Positions 34,214-43,896 of a DNA stretch of 64,000 bases are shown in pieces. A program made the position numbers and the translations under genes. A model generated the notes under the pieces. The model saw nothing but the letters and a program-made list of their open reading frames with translations. It made no database searches and was not told the DNA's origin. How positions within the stretch are numbered: position 1 is the first letter of the stretch; the number at the start of each line of letters is the position of its first letter. The DNA comes from Pseudoalteromonas sp. OOF1S-7 (GTDB lineage Bacteria; Pseudomonadota; Gammaproteobacteria; Enterobacterales; Alteromonadaceae): contig NZ_JAKRFZ010000014.1 in NCBI RefSeq assembly GCF_022347765.1, positions 1-64,000 on the forward strand. Direction: 5' to 3'.

Positions 34214-34390
34214 TAATACCAATTTGTTTAATAAAGTGTTCTATTTTGAGGCGAGAAAATATGTTCGATAACCAGGCAAAAATTTGCGAACTCATACCTT
34301 AGGTAAAGGTTATAAATGAGAAATTTTTAACACAGTTAGCGTCATATTTGCTCCGTCAAATTAAGCAGGTATTAAGTGAAATTGGTATAA
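34214..34390. repeat. MITE-like palindromic element, about 175 bp
   Basis: The segment is bounded by near-identical inverted ends, TAATACCAATTT on the left and AAATTGGTATAA on the right, and the left 50 bases show partial inverted similarity to the right 50. It has no coding capacity. ATACCAATT-ended elements of this sort are scattered in marine gammaproteobacteria; copy number in this genome is unknown. It accounts for most of the 307-base gap between 34126 and 34434. Confidence 0.6.
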
Positions 34391-34433
34391 ACCACTCTAA
34401 AATAATCACGATAGAAGGAGGCAAATAAGCTCT

Positions 34434-35180
34434 ATGACTTTACCGCAGTGTGTTTTAATCTGTAGCGTACTGATTACGGGCTTGTCTTTAGTTAAAGCAG
34501 CTCGGGCGGATGTGCTTGATGTCTCTGTTGGCTGGACCAAACCACCTTATGTGATTGAACAGGGCGATACCGGGTTTGAACTGGATATGGTGAAGGCCGT
34601 ATTTGCCGCACTGGGCCACGAACTGCGATTTTTGTATGTGCCTTTTGGGCGCTCAGACTCTCTGTTAAAAACGCAGAAGGTTGACGCTGCACTGACCATG
34701 AACCGGCGTATGGATCTGGCCGGTGCGGTGTTGTCTGAGCCTTATATTACCTACCACAATACCGCCATTAGTTTAAAAAGCCGAAACCTGAAAATACATA
34801 GTATCAGTGCACTTGAAAATTACTCGGTGATTGGCTTTCAGAATGCTTCTTTAGTCTTGGGTATGGAGTATCGGCTGGCGACTGCCAATAGTCCTTTGTA
34901 CATTGAGCTGCCCGATCAGCAAAAGCAAGTAGAATTATTGCTTCGGGGTAAAGTGGATGTGGTGGTGATGGATATCAATATTTTCAACTACCTGAGCAAA
35001 GCCGTCGTGGGTCAGGATCAGATGCCCAATGTAACGGTCCATAATTTGTTCGCGGCTTCGCCCTATCGCATTGCCTTTCGCGATCCCGCACTTAAGGACG
35101 CTTTTAACCTTAAAATGGTGCAGTTTAAAAACAGCCCTGCCTATTACAAGTTGTTGCACAAGTACGAGTTTTTGCAATAA
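34434..35180 (+). CDS. Periplasmic solute-binding protein, SBP_bac_3 type
   Basis: A 248-residue exported protein with signal peptide (cleavage near KAARADV) and the two-lobe type II fold of amino-acid binding proteins (VGWTKPPYVIEQGDTGFELDMVKAVFAALG at the start of lobe 1; VDVVVMDINIFNYL in lobe 2). No ABC permease or ATPase genes accompany it. Stand-alone members of this group in marine gammaproteobacteria may act as sensors or partner with distant transporters. The nearest strong ribosome-binding site (GGAGG) is about 15 bases before the ATG, longer than usual. Confidence 0.75.
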   Translation: MTLPQCVLICSVLITGLSLVKAARADVLDVSVGWTKPPYVIEQGDTGFELDMVKAVFAALGHELRFLYVPFGRSDSLLKTQKVDAALTMNRRMDLAGAVLSEPYITYHNTAISLKSRNLKIHSISALENYSVIGFQNASLVLGMEYRLATANSPLYIELPDQQKQVELLLRGKVDVVVMDINIFNYLSKAVVGQDQMPNVTVHNLFAASPYRIAFRDPALKDAFNLKMVQFKNSPAYYKLLHKYEFLQ

Positions 35181-35351
35181 GTCGGTTCAAGTTGCAACGG
35201 CTATCAATAGTGAAACCAACCTGTCTGCCCACTTCCCGCTTGAATCAGTAAACCCCAGGAACAGCGTAATGGTTTATGTGTGTTTCCTGGAGTGACTCAG
35301 ATTTTACGACCTTCTCACGGCAAGTTGGTTGATCTGCAGAGCCTTTCTAAC

Positions 35352-35371
35352 ACCCAGTCAGGCTGGGTTTT
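35352..35371 (+). terminator. Terminator after solute-binding protein gene
   Basis: ACCCAG (35352-35357) pairs with CTGGGT (35363-35368) followed by TTT. It is short but well placed. The remainder of 35181-35476 shows no gene. Confidence 0.55.
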
Positions 35372-35476
35372 CGTGCGCGTCCGACCCTGAATTAACTATG
35401 TATGTCTGTTTTTGTCGTTTTAATGCATTAAATGACATCTTTACATCGGTTATGATGAGGGTCACAGGAGTAAAGC

Positions 35477-36427
35477 ATGACCAGAAAACAAGTATATTTT
35501 ATCGCCGACGGGTTTCAGGCCCTGGATCTGTTTGGACCCTTGGATGCGTTTATGGAGACCAACAGCCATGTACCCAATGCCTACGATTGCAAGTTGCTGA
35601 GTATTGAAGCCGGTGCGGTTGCAACTGTGTATGGCCAGCAAGTTCAGGCAGATTTCGGCCTGGGTGACGAGTTTGCCCTGGATGACCTGATTATATGCGG
35701 CGGCAATGGTATGCGTACGCTGCCGCTCAGTGCTGCGCAACTTGATGCATTATCGGCGCTGGCGGCCAGAGCAAAGCGGGTTTTTAGTATCTGTACGGGC
35801 GCTTTTGTGCTTGCCCGGCTTTTTCCGCAGCAAGCATTAACGCTCACAACCCACTGGCGGCATTGTGAAAGCCTGGCCCGACAGAATACGCATTGCACCA
35901 TTTCACCCGATCCGCTCTATATTCAGGATAAGCATATCTGGTCGTCAGCAGGGGTGTTGTCGGGGGTTGACCTGGCACTGGCCATCGTACGTGTAGATCA
36001 CGGTAATAGCATTGCCGCTCAGGTGGCAAAAGATCTGGTGGTTTATTTACAACGTTCCGGGAACCAGCATCAGTATTCGGACGCCCTGGCACTGCAATCC
36101 GGTGACAGTTTAAAACTCGCTCCGTTGATGGATTGGTTGAGTACTCAGCTCAACCAGTCAGTTTCGGTTGCCCGGATGGCCGAGTTTTGTCATCTCAGCG
36201 AGCGGCAACTGACTCGCGTGTTTAAACAACATCTGAACTGTACACCGAGCCATTATTTCAAAGTCCTGAAACTGAATCATGCACGTGATCTGCTGGGTGA
36301 AGAAAATATCAGTTTGCAGCATGTGGCAGCACAACTGGGGTTTACTTGCTATGACAGCTTCAGACGCGCGTTTATCAGGCAATTTGGCGTATCCCCGTCG
36401 CATTATACAAAAGGAATAAACCGATGA
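35477..36427 (+). CDS. GlxA-type AraC family transcriptional regulator
   Basis: A 316-residue regulator with an N-terminal DJ-1/PfpI-like domain (QVYFIADGFQALDLFGPLDAF; nucleophile-elbow region VFSICTGAFVLARL) and a C-terminal AraC double helix-turn-helix (VARMAEFCHLSERQLTRVFKQH; VAAQLGFTCYDSFRRAFIRQFG). It starts after AGGAG at the right spacing. The stop overlaps the S41 peptidase start by four bases (ATGA), so both are in one operon and it may control it. The inducer is unknown. Confidence 0.85.
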   Translation: MTRKQVYFIADGFQALDLFGPLDAFMETNSHVPNAYDCKLLSIEAGAVATVYGQQVQADFGLGDEFALDDLIICGGNGMRTLPLSAAQLDALSALAARAKRVFSICTGAFVLARLFPQQALTLTTHWRHCESLARQNTHCTISPDPLYIQDKHIWSSAGVLSGVDLALAIVRVDHGNSIAAQVAKDLVVYLQRSGNQHQYSDALALQSGDSLKLAPLMDWLSTQLNQSVSVARMAEFCHLSERQLTRVFKQHLNCTPSHYFKVLKLNHARDLLGEENISLQHVAAQLGFTCYDSFRRAFIRQFGVSPSHYTKGINR

Positions 36428-37662
36428 AGCAAGTGCTAACCGCGCTATTGATTGGCTGCATTGCCTCTGGTGCTAGCGCAGCACCGCTTAATCAGGTGCA
36501 GCAGCAAGCCTGGCTTGAAGATATTCACTTTTATGTCCGGCAGGTGAAAACACAACACATTCAGCCATTTCACACACTGGCAGAGTCTGACTTTGACCTG
36601 ATGATTAGCAGACTTAAAGCCGATCTGACCACGCTGAGTGAAGTCCAGCTTGAGGTTCGGCTGATGGCGATAAGCAGGGCGATAGGTGATGGCCACAGTA
36701 GTTATTTTATGATGTCAGGCAGGCACCAGCATTTTCCGTTTCGCTTTAAGTTTTTTGGCGAGACTTTACGGGTAGTTGATGCCATACCTGAGCACCGTCA
36801 GTTAATTGGAATGCAGCTGCGGGCCATCAATGGGCTGAGTGTTAGCGAACTCTATGAACAATTGTCAACGGTTTTGCCGGGTGTGGATAATCAGTTTAGC
36901 GAGCAAACCAGTTTTGAATACTATTTGACCTTACACAAATTATTATTGGGTCTTGGGATCGTTGCTGAAGGGTTACCCGCATTATTTCGATTTGCAGGTG
37001 AGGAAGGTGAAGTTACCGCCAAAATATCGCCTGTGAGTATGCGTGAATTTGGCAAGCTGGGCTCTGCATATGCGCGTTCAGAGCCGCAACTGACAGCGCA
37101 GGAGATAGGTATGCCGGGTATCACGCTGAGCCTGTTGCAGAAGCACAAGACTGCTTATTTCGACTTTGCATCTTACCCTGCCCCTGAGCAGGTGATGTCG
37201 CACTGTGATGCACTGCAGGCAAGGCTGAAGTCGGCTGATTCACGTTATCTGATCATCGATTTGAGGGGCAATGGAGGCGGAAATTTTTATGCGGGCCTGG
37301 CATTGTCTGCCTGTTTGCTGCCACTGGATCAATTTGACTGGATGCAGGGCGTTTATGTGTTATCTGATGGCGCAACATTTTCTGCTGCCATGTCTAATAC
37401 GGTCCAGTTTAAGCAAATCCTGAATGCTAAGGTCGCTGGCACTCCGACAGGGGGAGATCCCAACCACTTTGCAGAAAATAGCGTGTTTTCACTACCTAAC
37501 TCCGGACGCCGGTTTAGTCTGTCTAAGCGTTACTATCCGTTTAGCGCGGCGCAAAGCGATGCCGTATATCCGGATATCCATATTGCGCCAGACTGGGAGG
37601 ATTATCGGGTAGGCAAAGATACAGTACTCAGTCAGTTATTAGTCAGGCTGAGTGAACGCTAA
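36424..37662 (+). CDS. Secreted S41-family peptidase
   Basis: A 412-residue exported protein: signal peptide MKQVLTALLIGCIASGASAA, N-terminal helical domain, and a C-terminal-processing-protease-like domain with LIIDLRGNGGGNFYAG, VLSDGATFSAAMSN (the TFSxA Ser is the predicted nucleophile) and GTPTGGDPNHF. No clear PDZ domain is visible. It is translationally coupled to the AraC/GlxA-type regulator. The target protein is unknown. Confidence 0.75.
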   Translation: MKQVLTALLIGCIASGASAAPLNQVQQQAWLEDIHFYVRQVKTQHIQPFHTLAESDFDLMISRLKADLTTLSEVQLEVRLMAISRAIGDGHSSYFMMSGRHQHFPFRFKFFGETLRVVDAIPEHRQLIGMQLRAINGLSVSELYEQLSTVLPGVDNQFSEQTSFEYYLTLHKLLLGLGIVAEGLPALFRFAGEEGEVTAKISPVSMREFGKLGSAYARSEPQLTAQEIGMPGITLSLLQKHKTAYFDFASYPAPEQVMSHCDALQARLKSADSRYLIIDLRGNGGGNFYAGLALSACLLPLDQFDWMQGVYVLSDGATFSAAMSNTVQFKQILNAKVAGTPTGGDPNHFAENSVFSLPNSGRRFSLSKRYYPFSAAQSDAVYPDIHIAPDWEDYRVGKDTVLSQLLVRLSER

Positions 37663-38070
37663 CAGATCCGTTGTTTAACATTTTGGTGTGTTCTTTGGGA
37701 GATGGTGTGATCTAAGACAATTTAAATGATGACCCTAAGCCGTGGTTTGGTCGAAATTGCGTATCAGCTGCCGGGCAATTGATGCAGTCCGCAAATTGTG
37801 GTCATCGTTAAATGGGTTTAATTCTGTTATTGAACCCTGACCCCGCGACAAGCGCAATCGTGGAAAAAGTAGTGTTCTGGCGAGTTGGTTACCTGACACT
37901 GAAGACTATGTCACGTACGCATTTCTAAATCGCATTTATTGTTTTGACAGTGCGTTGCAGATTGCAAATATCATTATGCGTGAAATAATAAATCTATATA
38001 TTTCAATTGATTAAAGTTGGCCTCATGTTTGCAAACTCCATTGTAGCAATTCAAAACGTTGGAGAGTCAC
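37663..38070. other. Intergenic region with a REP-like core
   Basis: No gene is visible in this 408-base gap. It contains CCTGACCCCG at 37836-37845, the reverse complement of a ten-base core found twice near ssrA (42921 and 43897). The last 100 bases are A/T-rich and probably hold the promoter of the LruC gene. Confidence 0.4.
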
Positions 38071-40137
38071 ATGAGAAAATTACTGTTTGGAGCCTGCGTG
38101 TTTTCCGCAGGACTATCCGCAGCCCCGTTCGACACATGTCCGTCAAAAGCATTTTTGGTGCAGGGCAACACTGCAACTATGTATGGCGTTAACCTGGTTT
38201 CAGGTTCGTATACTACGTTTGCAGAAAACGTTGGCACCAATAACAAACTGAATGGTATCGGGTTTAGTGTTCACGACCGTTACATTTACGGCTGGGACTA
38301 CAGCAACAAAGACATTGGTCGGGTGGGTAAAGACTATGTACTTGAACCCATCATGACGTCTGGATTTCCTGATACTCATTTTTATGTAGGTGATGTAGCC
38401 ATTCACGAGAATGCGTTTTATGTGTACAAAAAGGGCGGCAGCCTGGGCTTGTATCGTGTTTCACTTGATGAAAACAGCGACGACTATCTGCAGGCAGAGC
38501 GGATCATAGATGGCAGCGCACTCAACCTCAATATTTTCGATATGGCGTTTGCACCAAACGAGAATGCCAGTCTGGCATACAGTGTAGACAGCAATGGTAA
38601 TTTGCATCGCATTGACGTTTCAAACGGTACCAGTACCAACCTTGGCAATGTTGGCCAGTCAGGGACATTTGGTGCGGTATACTTTGACGTTGAGAGCAAC
38701 TTTTACATCAGCAGAAACCAGGACGGCCATGTTTTTAAGATTGATATCAACAATCCGGCCAATAGCCAATTGTTTGCGTATGGTCCGCTGTCGAACACCA
38801 ATGACGGTGCACGTTGCGCAACTGCCCCCATTATTGATGACACTGAAGAGCCAACGATAGACTACGGTGATGCACCCGACAGCTATGGCACGTCGCTTAG
38901 TGCCAATGGTGCACGTCATCATATTGGCGACTTATTTTTTGGTCAGAGCGTGAGTGCGGAGCATTTGCCCAAAGCGGCAGATGATGACAATGGCATCAGC
39001 TTTTTAACCAATTTAGAAACCGGGTACGAGACGCTGATCTCCTTTACGCTATCTAAGTCTGGCTATGTGAATGGCTGGATTGACTGGAACGGGGATGGGC
39101 AGTTTCAAGCTGCGGAGCAAGTGGTCAGCCAATATCAGGGCGTTGCCGGTGAGAACCGTATATTGGTGCCGGTACCCGTTGATGCGGTGGCAGGTGATAC
39201 CTGGGCCAGATTCAGAGTATCTCACAATCGTGATATTGCGCCTCAGGGTGGCATTGACAATGGGGAAGTGGAAGATTTAAAGGTATCCGTTGTCGCCAGT
39301 AGCCTGATCCAGAACTCAACCTCGTGGAAAACGGCGGCATTTGAAGACTTGTGGCCGCAAAAAGGCGATTACGATTTTAATGATGTGGTGGTCAGATATC
39401 GTGTGACGACCAGTCAGATTGGCAATCAGGTGGTGCGCTATCACATTGAAGGGGCACTTATCGCGGTGGGTGCTGGTTATCACAATGCATTTGCCATCCG
39501 GTTAAAAGACATTGCCCGTCGGGATGTGGATGAAGCGCAGATTGAGCTGACCATTGATGGCACGCAACACGCTGGCAGCCCGCTGGAAGCCAACAGAAAC
39601 GAAGCCATAGTAGTGATCTTTGCCGACACCAGAGAGATGGTGCCGGTTCAGCCAGGCTGTAAGTTCTTTAGAACTGAAAGCGGCTGTAGTGATATCCAAA
39701 GAGCACCTTATCCGTTTGAAATTTCTATACCACTGGCTACCAGTTACAACGCAAACGTTGCGACAAGCGCCAAGGTAGACCCGTTTATTTTTGCGGTTGA
39801 TGGTCATTACCACGGTCCTTTTGTTGACCAAAACAATGGCCGAGGCTGGGAAGTTCACCTTAAAAATCATGAGCCAACCGAAGCCTTTGATAGCAGCTAT
39901 CTAAATCAGGGGGATGATACATCGTTAACCAATGGATATTTCCAAACCTCAACGGGTTTACCCTGGGCTCTGATCATCAATGCTCAGTGGGACCATCCAA
40001 TGGAGCGCGTGGATATGTCGAGCGCATACCCGCATTTCGCGACCTTTGCTGAGTCGGCAGGCGCACTCAATGCCACCTGGTTCGAGAACCCGGTACCTGA
40101 CTATCAACACACCATCAGCAACGCAGCACAAAACTAG
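38071..40137 (+). CDS. LruC-domain secreted/surface protein with GEVED module
   Basis: A 688-residue exported protein. ATG 38071 follows GGAGAG and begins a signal peptide (MRKLLFGACVFSAGLSAAPF). Residues 20-250 form a propeller-like repeat region with FxYDxxxNxY-type strands. A GEVED module spans about 265-410 (DYGDAPDSYG to DNGEVEDL), and a LruC domain follows from about 428 (PQKGDYDFNDVVVRYRV) to the end. LruC proteins are secreted, often surface-bound, and of unknown function, first described in Leptospira. A lipoprotein gene follows after nine bases, so they probably work together in the envelope. Confidence 0.8.
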   Translation: MRKLLFGACVFSAGLSAAPFDTCPSKAFLVQGNTATMYGVNLVSGSYTTFAENVGTNNKLNGIGFSVHDRYIYGWDYSNKDIGRVGKDYVLEPIMTSGFPDTHFYVGDVAIHENAFYVYKKGGSLGLYRVSLDENSDDYLQAERIIDGSALNLNIFDMAFAPNENASLAYSVDSNGNLHRIDVSNGTSTNLGNVGQSGTFGAVYFDVESNFYISRNQDGHVFKIDINNPANSQLFAYGPLSNTNDGARCATAPIIDDTEEPTIDYGDAPDSYGTSLSANGARHHIGDLFFGQSVSAEHLPKAADDDNGISFLTNLETGYETLISFTLSKSGYVNGWIDWNGDGQFQAAEQVVSQYQGVAGENRILVPVPVDAVAGDTWARFRVSHNRDIAPQGGIDNGEVEDLKVSVVASSLIQNSTSWKTAAFEDLWPQKGDYDFNDVVVRYRVTTSQIGNQVVRYHIEGALIAVGAGYHNAFAIRLKDIARRDVDEAQIELTIDGTQHAGSPLEANRNEAIVVIFADTREMVPVQPGCKFFRTESGCSDIQRAPYPFEISIPLATSYNANVATSAKVDPFIFAVDGHYHGPFVDQNNGRGWEVHLKNHEPTEAFDSSYLNQGDDTSLTNGYFQTSTGLPWALIINAQWDHPMERVDMSSAYPHFATFAESAGALNATWFENPVPDYQHTISNAAQN

Positions 40138-40146
40138 GAGAGCATC

Positions 40147-40707
40147 ATGAACAAGTTAATCGTAATTCTTATCCCTTTTATGTTGACGGCGTGCGGTGGC
40201 GGCTCGGGTGGCTCAGAAGGGCAAAACCAGCCAACGAGCAGCACTGCGCAGGTGAATACATCAAGCACCACAGAGGCACAACCGAATGAAGTCGCTCCAC
40301 AGACTAGTGCGACAGAGCCGCAACAGGGCAGCGCGCAAGAGCAGGTTTTGAATGAACAGCCGGTGGAAGAACAAGCGCCTGCTGGAGAGGGAATGGAAGC
40401 GGTGATTGTGGATGAGTCGTTTGATTTTCAGACCGATGTGCCGTTAACCGTTTCTGTCGCGCCAAATGTGGTAAACAGTCGTGCCTACCTTAATGTTTGC
40501 AAGCAAGACGCCGCGCTTATCAACGATGATAACTGCTTTTTACGAGCGCCCGTTGATAGCACTGGATTAACGGTCCAAATTGAACTGCCACACTCAGAGC
40601 AAAAGTTAAAAGCCGAGATCTGGTATTACAGTACAGGTGTTGAGCCGCTGGTATATAGCTGGGAGTTTGATACACGCCAGCAGCAGCAAGCCTGGACCAT
40701 CAATTAG
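40147..40707 (+). CDS. Putative lipoprotein
   Basis: A 186-residue protein with a lipoprotein signal (MNKLIVILIPFMLTACGGG; lipobox LTAC). A Ser/Thr/Gln/Glu-rich, low-complexity linker to about residue 85 leads to a small beta-rich domain with two cysteines (NVCKQD and DNCFL). It is nine bases downstream of the LruC gene, forming one operon that ends with the terminator at 40756. Function unknown; a partner or anchor for the LruC protein is a reasonable guess. Confidence 0.7.
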   Translation: MNKLIVILIPFMLTACGGGSGGSEGQNQPTSSTAQVNTSSTTEAQPNEVAPQTSATEPQQGSAQEQVLNEQPVEEQAPAGEGMEAVIVDESFDFQTDVPLTVSVAPNVVNSRAYLNVCKQDAALINDDNCFLRAPVDSTGLTVQIELPHSEQKLKAEIWYYSTGVEPLVYSWEFDTRQQQQAWTIN

Positions 40708-40755
40708 CCAGCAACATTGAGCAAAATTCGTGGTGACTCACGATAGTCCAACGTA

Positions 40756-40787
40756 AAGCATACCCCAGTCCTGAGGTATGCTTTTTT
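40756..40787 (+). terminator. Terminator of LruC/lipoprotein operon
   Basis: AAGCATACC (40756-40764) pairs with GGTATGCTT (40775-40783) and is followed by a T tract. Confidence 0.9.
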
Positions 40788-40889
40788 GATTCATTCACAC
40801 TTAGGGTTAGTGGTAACAGCCAGCCAGCGGGCAAAGCTGTTTCATGGCTAGTTAGCCACTTTATTGTATAATTTAGTAAACACCCTTGA

Positions 40890-42833
40890 ATGACCCGGGT
40901 TATGTATAAAAAAGCCTTTCTCGCGCTGAGTTTGTTTTTTGTATCTATGCTGATAGTGGCAACACTGGATACCTTTTGGTTGCACGGTGCCAAAATGCAG
41001 CGGCCAGCTCAAACACCCTTAGCAATACCGCCCGAAGATCAGTTAAAGCACCGGGACCCATCGCACCCGCTGCTCGATATGTATGCACTGGCCGCACAGT
41101 CACCGCAGGCGGCATTATCGCAACTGACTCAGTGGCAACAAGACAACCCTGATTTAAAGCCAATCGAAACCGTGTATGTGCTGTGGACTGCCAGACGCGC
41201 CTCGAGCGACGATAACGAACGCGCTGCGTTAGATAAGCAGCTCTCTGAATTGGCACAAAAACATCAGCTATACTGGTTGCAGGCCTGGGTTGCACAAGCC
41301 CGGGCAAAGGTTGCGCTGCGCACAGGTGACCTCGAAGCGGCGCGTACTGCGATTGTTGAAGGGGCAACGATTGCGCAAAAACATCATGTCGGGTTTCTTC
41401 TAACAGAGCTTTATAACACGGCTGGTGTGGTTTTTAACGCAACCAATGAGCTGGTTAAGGCGCAGCAGTATTTTCTTAAAGGGATAAAGCAGGTTGAAGC
41501 GTGGCCTGATGAGCGCCTGCATGCGCTGTTGCACAATAATCTTGGGCTTTTGTATGTGCACCTGGAACAATGGCAAAACGCATTAAAGTACCTGAGCCAG
41601 GCCGAAACACTCTACGGCCGTTATGCCGGTGCCACCCCTGAGTACATGTCTATGATCTTGCTGAACCAGTCTTTTGCACATAACCGTGCCGGGCAAGTCA
41701 GCCAGTCCAGAGAGAAATTCGAACAGGCGCTCAGCTATCTGGATGAGGATACCGGGGATTTCTATCGAATTGTGGCACTCAAAAATGAAGCCAGGTTGCT
41801 TAATCTGGAAAAAGACCTTGATGGCGCGACACAAAAAGCCACCCGCTGCATCAGCATGACCAGTGCAGAACACTATCCGATGCAGCACGGGATCTGCTGG
41901 CTGGAGCTGGGCTTTGCGCATTATGCTGGCGGAAAAATTGATGCTGCGCAATCGACAACCCAGTCGGCCGTGGCGGTTTTTAGCCAGCTTAATCACCCCC
42001 GCTGGCTGCTCAAAAGTCGGCTTTTTCTGGCGCAAGTACTGGAAAGCCAGGGCGAGGCCGCTGCGTCACTGGCACTGCTGAAAGAGGTCAGGATAGAGGA
42101 AAAAGCCATGATCATGAATGAGCTGGTTGCGCTGGATACAGCCCTGGAAGTGCAGCAAATTGCTCAGGAGCGAGACTTGTTAAGTGCTCAAAGCCGGCTA
42201 TCTAACCTTGAACTATTGCTTGATAAACAGCGCTTCAGATTGTTGGTGTTGTGGCTGATCTTGGCATTCATCGGCGCCGGGTGGCTGGCACTGCGGGCCA
42301 GGGCGGTCAGTAAAGACAACCGCCGTCTGTACGATTTGAGCTTTGTTGATCCGCTCACCAAAGCGGCTAATCGGCGTTTGTATCAGCAAGAAATGACAAA
42401 GCCGAACAGGCTGCAAACGGATACGTTATATCGGCTGGTGGTGATCGACCTGGACCACTTTAAACAGATCAACGACAGTTATGGTCATGATAAGGGAGAT
42501 GGGGTGCTGGCCGAGGCGGCAACCCGGCTGCAAAAGTTTGTTGCCGATGATGAATTGTTTGTCCGCTGGGGCGGCGAGGAATTCCTGATGGTGGCAAAAG
42601 AGCGTGATGATTTCCAGGCGTTTAGCCAAAACATGGTCAATGCACTAAGAGACGCCCCCTTTAAACTTGGAGACACCACACTGCGTGTTACCGCCTCGTT
42701 TGGTGTCAGCCATGCGATGAATGTACAGCAGCTGGGCGCATCAGATGCAGCATTTAAATGCGCCGATCAGTGCCTGTACCAGGCCAAAAATAATGGCCGG
42801 GATCAGGTAGTAATGCCTGAAGCAACCCGGTAA
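40890..42833 (+). CDS. TPR-containing diguanylate cyclase
   Basis: A 647-residue membrane protein: N-terminal membrane anchor, periplasmic TPR region to about residue 430 (LHNNLGLLYVHLEQWQNALKYLSQ), a second membrane helix (RLLVLWLILAFIGAGWLAL) and a C-terminal GGDEF domain with the active motif GGEEF at about residue 561. The upstream I-site RxxD is not conserved (VADDE at that position), so product inhibition by c-di-GMP is unlikely. ATG 40890 or 40902 could be the start; neither has a clear ribosome-binding site. Extracytoplasmic TPR sensing is shared with the kinase at 24403. Confidence 0.85.
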   Translation: MTRVMYKKAFLALSLFFVSMLIVATLDTFWLHGAKMQRPAQTPLAIPPEDQLKHRDPSHPLLDMYALAAQSPQAALSQLTQWQQDNPDLKPIETVYVLWTARRASSDDNERAALDKQLSELAQKHQLYWLQAWVAQARAKVALRTGDLEAARTAIVEGATIAQKHHVGFLLTELYNTAGVVFNATNELVKAQQYFLKGIKQVEAWPDERLHALLHNNLGLLYVHLEQWQNALKYLSQAETLYGRYAGATPEYMSMILLNQSFAHNRAGQVSQSREKFEQALSYLDEDTGDFYRIVALKNEARLLNLEKDLDGATQKATRCISMTSAEHYPMQHGICWLELGFAHYAGGKIDAAQSTTQSAVAVFSQLNHPRWLLKSRLFLAQVLESQGEAAASLALLKEVRIEEKAMIMNELVALDTALEVQQIAQERDLLSAQSRLSNLELLLDKQRFRLLVLWLILAFIGAGWLALRARAVSKDNRRLYDLSFVDPLTKAANRRLYQQEMTKPNRLQTDTLYRLVVIDLDHFKQINDSYGHDKGDGVLAEAATRLQKFVADDELFVRWGGEEFLMVAKERDDFQAFSQNMVNALRDAPFKLGDTTLRVTASFGVSHAMNVQQLGASDAAFKCADQCLYQAKNNGRDQVVMPEATR

Positions 42834-42920
42834 AAGATAACCAGGCGTGAGGGCCATGGCATAAAATACATGAATACAGTAATGAGCTGCTTAGGTTGTA
42901 TCGGTGGCAGCGCACAACAA

Positions 42921-43002
42921 CGGGGTCAGGTCTTGCATTGTGCAGGAATACCATCAAAAAGCCCCCGCAAATGCGGGGGTTATTTATTGGTGGAGCTGGG
43001 GG
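42921..43002. repeat. Displaced copy of ssrA 3' end and terminator
   Basis: These 82 bases are nearly identical (four small differences) to 43897-43980, which comprise the last bases of ssrA with its CCA end, its terminator and a REP-like CGGGGTCAGG core. Here the copy stops after GGTGGAGCTGGGGG and the rest of the tmRNA is missing. This is what an attachment-site duplication would leave behind. Confidence 0.75.
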
Positions 43003-43298
43003 CTAAACCCGAAATGGGGGTTTGTTAAGTGATTGATAGTAAAGTTTTATTTTGGTTATTTTGCTATTACGTGACGTTTGGGTGACAGTGTCTTTAATTG
43101 GGACGAAGTTTCTTTTACTCGTGGAGCTTTAATTGTTAACAGGATTTTGCTTATAATTCACAAAGCAAGGATGATGCGATCAGCGGTAGCACACCTTAAT
43201 TTTCTTGCTCGGCCTGACAAAAGTAAGCGTAGTACTGAGTGCAAGGCAAAGTGAGTATTCAGTCAATTTTTTGCAGAAAATCGATATAAGGAAATGCT

Positions 43299-43841
43299 TT
43301 GAACTATAACCAGGCTAAGCAAAGAGTGATGATATACCGTGTCATCGGGTTATTAATTGCAGCCCCAAGTTTAATTTCTACTGTAGTCTCCTTTTTAAAG
43401 ATGATATACGTACGTATAGAAAGTGACAATATTTTCACTTCGGCTATTGCTGCTCCGATTAGAGAGCTGATTGCTTTTATTTACCGACACACTAGCTTTT
43501 TAAGTTATTTTTGGAATGCTTCACCGACACCTGATCATATGAATTTATCGGAGCCTCAAAATTTTCCTTTTATTTCTATCTATTTTCTGATTTTCGTTGG
43601 AGCTACTTTTTGCGCAATGGGGTCGAAAATGTCGAAGCGTTTAGACAGGATAAAATCAATGATCGAAGATCAGGTCATTGCAGAATCGATAAAGGGATCG
43701 TTTGCAAGAACACGTGAAGAGATTGCTAATAGTGTAGAAATACCAAAGTCTGGATTACTTTCGGAGCTACACAAATTTTATATTGCACCTATTGTTGCTG
43801 CTGTAGTTGGCGCCATTATAGTGAAGCTACTTGGATATTAA
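43299..43841 (+). CDS. Orphan membrane protein, 180 aa
   Basis: TTG 43299 is preceded by AAGGA. The product has three hydrophobic segments (VIGLLIAAPSLISTVVSFL, FPFISIYFLIFVGATFCAMG and a C-terminal APIVAAVVGAIIVKLLGY) separated by charged loops, including EEIANSVEIPKSGLLSELHK. No family is recognised. Base composition is more A/T-rich than the neighbours and it lies between the ssrA end repeats, suggesting foreign origin. A short membrane effector in such a place could be a defence or toxin component, but nothing in the sequence proves this. Confidence 0.55.
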   Translation: MNYNQAKQRVMIYRVIGLLIAAPSLISTVVSFLKMIYVRIESDNIFTSAIAAPIRELIAFIYRHTSFLSYFWNASPTPDHMNLSEPQNFPFISIYFLIFVGATFCAMGSKMSKRLDRIKSMIEDQVIAESIKGSFARTREEIANSVEIPKSGLLSELHKFYIAPIVAAVVGAIIVKLLGY

Positions 43842-43896
43842 AGCCTGAGAGGCTGATACTTCAGCCAGAAAACACCGCGGTCACAGCAGAAAACAC

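Noticed and set aside
42987-43040. Possible tRNA-like gene at the displaced ssrA end
   Set aside because: Only the 3' strand of the acceptor and part of the T arm are present; the rest does not fold as tRNA or tmRNA.
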